A DNA stretch of 11,106 bases from Deltaproteobacteria bacterium (GTDB lineage Bacteria > Desulfobacterota > Desulfarculia > Adiutricales > Adiutricaceae), in contig JAIRNQ010000331.1 of NCBI GenBank assembly GCA_031257955.1, positions 1-11,106 on the forward strand. The letters are read 5' to 3'. Positions within the stretch are counted from its first letter, which is position 1; each line of letters begins with the position of its first letter. This document shows, piece by piece, positions 6,359-11,106 of this stretch. The notes below the pieces were generated by a model. That model saw only the letters and a list, made by a program, of their open reading frames with translations, did no database searches and was not told the DNA's origin. The translations under genes and the position numbers were made by a program.

Positions 6359-7117
6359 ATGGAAAACACCCAAGAAAACCTGTCGTCTCTGTACGGCAAA
6401 ACGTTGATGCTGGATAAGCTCTTTAGCTATTGCCCCGGCTGCGGGCACGGCATCGTCACTAGGCTGGTGGCCGAAACCATTGAAGCCATGGGCATTAGGG
6501 AGAAGACCGTGGCCGTGGTGGGCATAGGCTGCGGCGGATTTTCGCACCACTATATGGACATCGACGCCATCGAGGCCATGCACGGCCGTTCGCCGTCGGT
6601 GGCCACCGGCTTTAAGCTGGCTTCGCCCGATAACTTCGTCTTCACCTACCAGGGCGACGGGGACATGGGGGCCATTGGCCTAGCGGACGTCCTTCACGCC
6701 GCCAATAAAGGCGTTCCCATAACTTGTCTGATGATCAACAACACCGTCTTTGGCATGACCGGCGGGCAGATGTCGCCCACCTCGCTCCCGGGGCAAATCA
6801 CGGCCACCACCCAGAAGGGCCGGGATACCCATCTCCACGGCTACCCCATCCTGATACCGGAAATGATGCGGTCCATGCCCGGGGTGAAATACTTGGCCCG
6901 GGAAACCGTGGCCGACGCCCCGGCCATCAGGCGGGCGGCCAAGAGCCTGCGCAAGGCCTTTGAGTGTCAGGAAAAGAACTTGGGCTTCGCCTTCATCGAG
7001 TTTATCGTTCCCTGCCCCACGGGCCTAAAGAAAGGCGTAAAAGAGTCATATGTCTGGTGTAAAGATCAAATGCTTAATTACTTTAAGCCCACCATTTTTA
7101 AAGACGAAACGGAGTGA
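6359..7117 (+). CDS. 2-oxoacid:ferredoxin oxidoreductase, beta subunit (thiamine diphosphate-binding)
   Basis: The 252-aa beta subunit, carrying thiamine diphosphate and the proximal [4Fe-4S] cluster. The cofactor motif is GDGDMGAIG (99-107) followed by INNTVFGMTGGQMSPT (126-141), the usual GDG-to-NN arrangement. Four cysteines, C25 and C28 (CPGCGHG), C58 (GIGCGG) and C219 (VPCPTG), match the order and spacing of the cluster ligands known for two-subunit archaeal homologues. Length is typical of VorA/KorB-type subunits. It sits directly behind the alpha gene and four bases before the gamma gene. The chosen start is set by GGAGG at 6347-6351; the ATG at 6353 would add only two residues. Identity as an oxidoreductase beta subunit is firm. 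Which 2-oxo acid it uses is not. Confidence 0.92.
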   Translation: MENTQENLSSLYGKTLMLDKLFSYCPGCGHGIVTRLVAETIEAMGIREKTVAVVGIGCGGFSHHYMDIDAIEAMHGRSPSVATGFKLASPDNFVFTYQGDGDMGAIGLADVLHAANKGVPITCLMINNTVFGMTGGQMSPTSLPGQITATTQKGRDTHLHGYPILIPEMMRSMPGVKYLARETVADAPAIRRAAKSLRKAFECQEKNLGFAFIEFIVPCPTGLKKGVKESYVWCKDQMLNYFKPTIFKDETE

Positions 7118-7121
7118 GTAG

Positions 7122-7661
7122 ATGCGATATAAATGCGTATTTTCCGGATCCGGCGGCCAAGGCTCGGCCCTTTTGGCCAAGCTGGTCTGCCAGGCGGCCA
7201 TCGTCGACAAACTGAAAGTGGTCATGAGCCAGACCTACGGCATCGAGCAGCGAGGCGGCGATTCCACGGCCTTCGTGATTGTCTCCGACCAACCCATCGG
7301 GAACCCTTTGGTCGAAGCCGACGGGAACCTGGGCATAGCCCTGAGCGCCTCCACCTACGGGACCTGCCTAGCCTCCATGGGTAACGAGGGCCAGCTCTTT
7401 TACAATTCTTCCCTGATAAAGTCCGAAATCGAAAAGCCGGGACTGACCCAGGTTCCCCTGAAGGCCTCGGACATAGCCATTGAGGTGGCCGGTACCCCGA
7501 GGGGTCTGAACCTGGTAATGCTGGGGGCGGCCGTGGCCGCCACGAAATTTCTGAAGGTCGAGACGGTGGAAGAGGTCATTCGCGAGACCATCGGGCACAA
7601 AAAAGCCGCCCTCCTGGACAGCAACCTGGCCTCCTTTAGGGCCGGGCTGGACAAGGCATAG
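7122..7661 (+). CDS. 2-oxoacid:ferredoxin oxidoreductase, gamma subunit
   Basis: The 179-aa gamma subunit (pyruvate/ketoisovalerate oxidoreductase catalytic domain family), which closes over the CoA site in the holoenzyme. It begins with the expected glycine-rich turn GSGGQGSALLAKL (9-21) and carries QTYGIEQRGGDSTAFVIVSD (37-56), equivalent to the SYGPEMRGG segment common in this family. C-terminal LGAAVAATKFL fits the family. Length is typical. It starts four bases after the beta stop, with GGAG upstream, and is followed by the ferredoxin subunit after 10 bases, so all four subunits should be made from one mRNA. The TYGIEQRGGD variant, with Ile-Glu-Gln in place of Pro-Glu-Met, is seen in some homologues and may reflect the subgroup. 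Confidence 0.9.
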   Translation: MRYKCVFSGSGGQGSALLAKLVCQAAIVDKLKVVMSQTYGIEQRGGDSTAFVIVSDQPIGNPLVEADGNLGIALSASTYGTCLASMGNEGQLFYNSSLIKSEIEKPGLTQVPLKASDIAIEVAGTPRGLNLVMLGAAVAATKFLKVETVEEVIRETIGHKKAALLDSNLASFRAGLDKA

Positions 7662-7671
7662 AGAGGTTTGG

Positions 7672-7890
7672 ATGAAGCGCAAAAAACATGTCATAGACGC
7701 CAGGCGCTGCAAATCATGCGGCCTATGCGTGGACGTTTGCCCCAAGGGGGCCTTGGCCATCGGGCACACCCTTAACGAAAGCGGCAGCGAAGTCGTGGAA
7801 AACGATCCCGAAAAATGCGTCCTCTGCGGCCTCTGCCGCATAGTCTGCCCCGACGTGGCCATCGGGGTTATCGAAATAATCGACCAGTGA
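7672..7890 (+). CDS. 2x[4Fe-4S] ferredoxin, delta subunit of the oxidoreductase
   Basis: A 72-aa bacterial-type ferredoxin with two complete CxxCxxCxxxCP motifs: C13, C16, C19, C23 with P24, and C49, C52, C55, C59 with P60. These bind two [4Fe-4S] clusters that carry electrons from the beta-subunit cluster to free ferredoxin. The size and lack of extra domains match stand-alone delta subunits. A linker of about 25 residues between the motifs is longer than in minimal clostridial ferredoxins and typical of delta subunits. A basic start (MKRKKH) and a GAGAGG site upstream support ATG 7672. It is the last gene of the four-gene operon; in many related operons the ferredoxin gene comes first, so alpha-beta-gamma-delta is a less common order. 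Confidence 0.93.
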   Translation: MKRKKHVIDARRCKSCGLCVDVCPKGALAIGHTLNESGSEVVENDPEKCVLCGLCRIVCPDVAIGVIEIIDQ

Positions 7891-7916
7891 TCCCAAGGCC
7901 ACCGGCCGCTTTGGGA
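7891..7916 (+). terminator. Possible stem-loop at the end of the oxidoreductase operon
   Basis: TCCCAA (7891-7896) pairs with TTGGGA (7911-7916), and an inner GGCC-ACC-GGCC can extend the stem across a small bulge. It starts on the base after the ferredoxin stop codon. No T-tract follows, so it may protect a 3' end or cause weak termination only. From here to 8067 the spacer holds an AT-rich stretch (about 7921-7958) that could contain a promoter, and repeated short GGCC strings, but no gene. Confidence 0.35.
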
Positions 7917-8067
7917 GCGTATCCTAAAATCCGCTAATACACCGATAAATAAAAACTGTCGGCGCTAAACCCACTGGCCCCATTGGCCCCACGGCCAAAC
8001 GACCAGGCCGACCAAATCGCCCTAGCCGATGGGCCCATTGGGCCCGTCGAATCCAACGGAAACGGGT

Positions 8068-10218
8068 ATGTCAAATCTAACGAGTTTATTTAAGCCCAGG
8101 AAGGTGGCCCTCATCGGGGCCTCCTCCGACACCCGCAAATACGGATACTGGACCGCCAAAAGCCTATTCGACAACCAGTTTAAAGGGGATGTCTATCTCG
8201 TGTCCCGCTCCGGCAAGGAAATTTTGGGACATCCGACCTACACGTCGATACTGGATACGCCCGGCGAGGTAGACTTGGCCATCGTGGCCATCGCCCCGGC
8301 CCATGTCCTTCCGGTACTTCAGCAATGCGTCCAGAAGGGCGTAAAATCCTGCGTGGTCGTCTCCACCGGCTTCGGGGAGGTTGGCCCGGCAGGTAAAGAA
8401 CTCGAGAGGCGGATGTTGGACGTCTGCCGGGTTGGCGGCATGAGGATGATGGGTCCCAATTGTATGGGCCTTTACTCGGCCTCCGTAAGCCTTAACGGGA
8501 GCATTATCGATCTGGCCCCCGGGCCCATGAGTTTGGTCCTCCAGAGCGGAAACTTTGGCATAGACATAAACCTAAACGCCAAGAGCCGCAATCTGGGCTA
8601 TAGCTGCTGGGCCACCATCGGTAACCAGGTCGATATCCGCTTTCACGACTTTGTCGATTACATCCAAGGCGACGACGACACCAAGGTCTTGCTGCTTTAC
8701 ATGGAAGGGCTACGGGTCGATTCGGTTGAGGACGGGCGGATATTTTTGGAGGTGGCCCGGAGGGCCAGCCTGGCCAAGCCCATAGTCGCCATCAAGATCG
8801 GCCGTAGCGAGGCCGGGGCCCGGGCGGCCGCCTCACACACGGGATCTTTGGCCGGCAGCGAAAAGGTCTTCTCCGCGGCCTTAAACCAGTGCGGGGTCAT
8901 CCGGGTAGACAGCCCCACCGAGATCCTGGACGTGGCCGAAGCCTTCGCCAAGTGTAAGCCGGCCAAGGGTCGCCGGGTGGCCATACTGACCGACGGCGGC
9001 GGGCACGGGGTCATGGCCACCGATCTGGCCGAGCGCTTTGGATTGGCCGCCCCGGTCCTCTCCGAGGCCACGCAACAAAAGCTCCGTGCCGTTCTCATGC
9101 CCCACTGCCCAATCAAAAACCCGGTCGATTTGGCCGGGACCCCGGAGGCCAATATGTGGGTTTTCGACCAATGCGCCGAAATACTTCTGGCCGATCCGGA
9201 CGTCGATGGGCTGGTCATCGTTGGCCTCTATGGCGGTTACGCCGATCTCTCCGAAGAATTCCGGCAACTGGAAATAGACGTGGCCGAAAGTCTGGCCAAG
9301 CGGGCCAAGGAGAGCGACAAGCCGGTTCTCATGCACTCCATCTATCAACCGGTCCACCCGGTAAGCCTGGATCTCTTAAGGGACGCCGGGATACCGGTCT
9401 ACGGTTCCATCGAGGCGGCCATGCGCTCCATGGGCGCTTTGGTCGGCTACGAGCGAAAAAAGAAAGAAATCTCCGCGGAACTGGCCTACCCCAGCCCAGA
9501 ACTCCCACCAAACCGCCTAGAAACGGCCAAGGGGCTCATTGGGCGGGTCCGGGAAGGCGGCAGGCACAACATGGTCGAAACCGAGGCCAGGGACCTTCTC
9601 TTGGCCTACGGCTTGGATCTGCCCCCTTGTCTACTGGCCAAGACCCCGGCCCAAGCCGCCGCGGCTTACCAAGAGCTCGGCCGGCCGGTAGCCATGAAAA
9701 TTGTCTCCCCGGACATCCTCCACAAAACCGACGCCGGCGGGGTGGCCCTAAACGTCGATTCGCCGGAAATGGCCTCCCAGACCTTCGAAAAGCTTAGCCA
9801 AAGCGGCAAGGCTTACAATCCGAAGGCCGACATCTTCGGCGTTCTCTTAACCCCCATGCTGGAAGGCGGTGTCGAATGTATCATCGGTGCCAGCCGTGAC
9901 GTGACCTTTGGCCCCACGGTCATGTTTGGCCTGGGCGGCGTCTTCGTGGAAGTCTTAAAAGACATAGCTTTTAGGGTGGCCCCCGTCAAAAAACCCGAAG
10001 CCATGGCCATGATCCAAGAAATCAGGGGCCTACCGGTTCTCCAAGGCGCCCGGGGCGCCGCCAAGCGCGACCTGGAAGCCCTGGCCGAGACGGTCGCCAA
10101 AATCTCCTACCTTATGGCCGAACTCCCCGAGGTGGCCGAAATCGACCTCAACCCGGTTTTCGCCAAAGAAAAAGGCCTCTCCATCGCCGACGCCAGGGTT
10201 ATCCTGGCCACCGCTTGA
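8068..10218 (+). CDS. ADP-forming acyl-CoA synthetase (acetate-CoA ligase type), fused alpha-beta subunits
   Basis: A 716-aa NDP-forming acyl-CoA synthetase that converts acyl-CoA, ADP and phosphate to the free acid, CoA and ATP: a one-step substrate-level phosphorylation. Domains in order: CoA-binding Rossmann fold (KVALIGASSD, about 12-21), succinyl-CoA-ligase-like domain (VLQSGNFGIDIN), a flavodoxin-like domain (VAILTDGGGHGVMATDLAE, about 300-460), then a C-terminal ATP-grasp domain from about residue 500. Both phosphate-carrying histidines are present: H257 in AASHTGSLAG (matching His257 of the Pyrococcus alpha subunit) and H552 in PDILHKTDAGGVAL (the beta-subunit histidine). The alpha-beta fusion is common in bacteria and protists. 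ATG 8068 is preferred because the family starts a few residues before xLFxPRKVAxIGAS. An in-frame ATG at 8029 would add 13 Gly/Pro-rich residues encoded by a GGGCCC-rich palindromic spacer. Position after a 2-oxoacid oxidoreductase suggests that its acyl-CoA product is the substrate. Confidence 0.93.
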   Translation: MSNLTSLFKPRKVALIGASSDTRKYGYWTAKSLFDNQFKGDVYLVSRSGKEILGHPTYTSILDTPGEVDLAIVAIAPAHVLPVLQQCVQKGVKSCVVVSTGFGEVGPAGKELERRMLDVCRVGGMRMMGPNCMGLYSASVSLNGSIIDLAPGPMSLVLQSGNFGIDINLNAKSRNLGYSCWATIGNQVDIRFHDFVDYIQGDDDTKVLLLYMEGLRVDSVEDGRIFLEVARRASLAKPIVAIKIGRSEAGARAAASHTGSLAGSEKVFSAALNQCGVIRVDSPTEILDVAEAFAKCKPAKGRRVAILTDGGGHGVMATDLAERFGLAAPVLSEATQQKLRAVLMPHCPIKNPVDLAGTPEANMWVFDQCAEILLADPDVDGLVIVGLYGGYADLSEEFRQLEIDVAESLAKRAKESDKPVLMHSIYQPVHPVSLDLLRDAGIPVYGSIEAAMRSMGALVGYERKKKEISAELAYPSPELPPNRLETAKGLIGRVREGGRHNMVETEARDLLLAYGLDLPPCLLAKTPAQAAAAYQELGRPVAMKIVSPDILHKTDAGGVALNVDSPEMASQTFEKLSQSGKAYNPKADIFGVLLTPMLEGGVECIIGASRDVTFGPTVMFGLGGVFVEVLKDIAFRVAPVKKPEAMAMIQEIRGLPVLQGARGAAKRDLEALAETVAKISYLMAELPEVAEIDLNPVFAKEKGLSIADARVILATA

Positions 10219-10236
10219 CCAATCCTTCGTCAATCG

Positions 10237-10276
10237 GTGCCAACCACCTTGGCGCGACGATGTTCGCCCATATAAA
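10237..10276 (+). promoter_or_regulatory. Possible promoter and hairpin before the RidA gene
   Basis: TATAAA (10271-10276) matches a -10 box at five of six positions and TTGGCG (10249-10254) matches a -35 at four of six, 16 bases apart. The -35 candidate lies in the 3' arm of a hairpin, GTGCCAA-N5-TTGGCGC (10237-10255, one G:T pair). An internal promoter in the 100-bp gap would let the RidA gene be expressed apart from the synthetase gene. Candidate only. Confidence 0.33.
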
Positions 10277-10318
10277 TTTCTACCGCTAAATCCTTATATA
10301 TACCCTAAGGAGCGTCTA

Positions 10319-10696
10319 ATGAAACTACTTTTTAGTCCCAACCTTCCAGAGGCCATTGGCCCCTATAGCCACGCCGTCGCGGCCGGCCCATTTCTCTTTA
10401 TTTCCGGCCAAGTCCCCTTTCACCCCAAAACCGGCGAGGTAGTCGGCTCGACCATGGCCGAACAGGCCAAGCAAGCCCTGACCAACCTTACGGCCATTTT
10501 GGCCGAAGCCGGCCTCACCCTCCATGACGTCGTCAAGACCACCTGTTACGTCAGCGATTTGACGAAGTTTGCCGAGTTTAATGCGGTTTACGCCGAATTC
10601 ATGGGCGATCACCGTCCCGCCAGGGCCACCGTGGAGGTGGCTAGACTGGCCAATGACATCTATCTGGAAGTGGAAGCCATCGCCCTCCTGAAGTAA
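10319..10696 (+). CDS. ridA: RidA-family reactive enamine/imine deaminase (Rid/YjgF/UK114)
   Basis: A 125-aa cytosolic protein of the Rid (YjgF/YER057c/UK114) family, of normal length. RidA forms homotrimers and hydrolyses 2-aminoacrylate and related enamines/imines to 2-oxo acids plus ammonia, preventing damage to PLP enzymes. Seen: the N-terminal AIGPYSHAV (12-20, with Y16 where RidA has Tyr17), LFISGQVPFHP (26-36), R102 in HRPARATVEVA (the essential Arg105 of E. coli RidA) and E118 in LEVEAIA (Glu120). The usual proline in the ARLPxD turn is replaced here, giving ARLANDIYLEVEA. The active-site Arg indicates a true deaminase subgroup member. AAGGAG before ATG 10319 is a strong ribosome binding site. 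It follows the acyl-CoA synthetase by 100 bp and is closed by a clear terminator. Its neighbours suggest a role in amino-acid catabolism. Confidence 0.93.
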   Translation: MKLLFSPNLPEAIGPYSHAVAAGPFLFISGQVPFHPKTGEVVGSTMAEQAKQALTNLTAILAEAGLTLHDVVKTTCYVSDLTKFAEFNAVYAEFMGDHRPARATVEVARLANDIYLEVEAIALLK

Positions 10697-10719
10697 CCCT
10701 TCGGGCGGACGCCGGGCAA

Positions 10720-10804
10720 GCGGCTCAGGCGTTTTGGGAGTCACTTGGGACTAAAATTGGGTGACTCCCTCATCCTTTTAGCGCGGGTTGGTCGTCTGAG
10801 CCGC
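10720..10804 (+). other. Nested long-range hairpin after the RidA gene
   Basis: Two perfect 9-bp inverted repeats are nested: an outer GCGGCTCAG (10720-10728) with CTGAGCCGC (10796-10804), and an inner GGGAGTCAC (10736-10744) with GTGACTCCC (10761-10769) enclosing a 16-nt loop. The inner and outer stems are joined by unpaired segments. Together with the following terminator this makes a highly structured 3' region of about 140 bases. It could be a 3' UTR structure or a small RNA. No promoter was identified for an independent transcript. Confidence 0.55.
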
Positions 10805-10807
10805 CCT

Positions 10808-10830
10808 AACCGTTCCCCCAAGCGGTTTTT
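10808..10830 (+). terminator. Rho-independent terminator after the RidA gene
   Basis: AACCGTT (10808-10814) pairs with the downstream AAGCGGTT (seven pairs, one G:T wobble), and the stem runs into five Ts (10826-10830). This is the best intrinsic terminator in the window. It ends the RidA transcript and probably any read-through from upstream. A further palindromic pair, CCCGCGGG at 10833-10840 and 10850-10857, follows and could form another stem. Confidence 0.65.
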
Positions 10831-10907
10831 GCCCCGCGGGCCCAAGAACCCCGCGGGCCAGATAAGCCATCCGGGCCAGAATAACAGGGCTCCATCAATC
10901 CCTTGAC

Positions 10908-10925
10908 CATCGATTCCCGTCGATG
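10908..10925. promoter_or_regulatory. Inverted repeat in front of the aldo/keto reductase gene
   Basis: CATCGA-N6-TCGATG (10908-10925) is a perfect 6-bp inverted repeat. It overlaps the end of TTGACC (10903-10908), a five-of-six -35 match, although no convincing -10 box follows at the right distance. The placement, about 60 bp before the start codon, would suit an operator. Low confidence. Confidence 0.25.
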
Positions 10926-10987
10926 ATTCTTTCCGCTAACCGCCAACCCCTTTTTCTCGACGCCCCATTCTATCCCAAGGAGGAACC

Positions 10988-11106
10988 ATGGATTATCGTT
11001 TAATCCCCAAAAATGGCCTTCGGGTAAGCACCATCTGCCTCGGCGGGACGGCCATGCACGCCATGAGCCACGGGCTGGGGGTAAAAATCCTTGACAAAGC
11101 CTTGGC
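10988..11106 (+). CDS. Aldo/keto reductase, 5' end only (cut by window edge)
   Basis: The first 39 complete codons of a gene that runs off the window. The translation starts MDYRLIPKNGLRVSTICLGG, which matches the N-terminus of bacterial aldo/keto reductases (typically M-x-Y-R-x-L-x-x-T-G-L-x-V-S-x-x-x-L-G), the first beta-hairpin and strand of the (alpha/beta)8 barrel. AAGGAGG at 10977-10983, four bases before ATG 10988, is the strongest ribosome binding site here and fixes the start. Catalytic Asp, Tyr, Lys and His lie beyond the window, so neither activity nor cofactor can be judged. It follows a terminator and therefore starts a new transcription unit. Confidence 0.75.
   Translation, partial: MDYRLIPKNGLRVSTICLGGTAMHAMSHGLGVKILDKAL

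Noticed and set aside
8029..8067. Extended N-terminus of the acyl-CoA synthetase from ATG 8029
   Set aside because: The added 13 residues come from a GGGCCC-rich palindromic spacer and precede the normal family start. ATG 8068 fits homologues better, although its ribosome binding site is weak.

Overview
The window is a GC-rich (about 57-58% by eye) bacterial segment in which every supported gene lies on the + strand. A four-subunit 2-oxoacid:ferredoxin oxidoreductase, an ADP-forming acyl-CoA synthetase and an MttB-type methyltransferase together point to an anaerobe living on amino acids or methylated amines. A desulfobacterial or clostridial-type lifestyle would fit, but the sequence alone does not fix the phylum. 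No tRNA, rRNA, CRISPR array, transposase or phage gene was seen.

Layout. (1) 1-281: leader with a strong hairpin, no convincing gene. (2) 282-1193: xylose-isomerase-like TIM-barrel sugar isomerase/epimerase. (3) 1194-1736: AT-rich patch, then an exact 80-bp-period tandem repeat (about four copies), then a possible promoter. (4) 1737-3278: BCCT-family quaternary amine transporter. (5) 3451-4902: MttB-family methyltransferase without an in-frame amber codon, so a non-pyrrolysine type. (6) 4903-5285: hairpin-rich spacer with a duplicated 55-bp element and a palindrome abutting a -10-like box. (7) 5286-7890: VorB/KorA-type alpha, beta, gamma and ferredoxin (delta) subunits in a tight operon. (8) 8068-10218: fused alpha-beta NDP-forming acyl-CoA synthetase with both phospho-histidines. 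(9) 10319-10696: RidA-type imine deaminase, followed by a nested hairpin and an intrinsic terminator. (10) 10988 to the window end: 5' part of an aldo/keto reductase.

How the genes may work together (inference). The transporter would import a trimethylammonium compound and the MttB homologue would demethylate it to a cognate corrinoid protein that is not in the window. Separately or in continuation, a 2-oxo acid would be oxidised to an acyl-CoA with ferredoxin reduction. The acyl-CoA synthetase would then convert the acyl-CoA to acid plus ATP. RidA could remove reactive enamines/imines formed during amino-acid breakdown. Whether the two halves form one pathway or are only neighbours cannot be settled from the sequence.

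The least explained parts are the intergenic regions: two unrelated tandem repeat families and dense inverted repeats sit in front of the transporter, the methyltransferase and the oxidoreductase operon.
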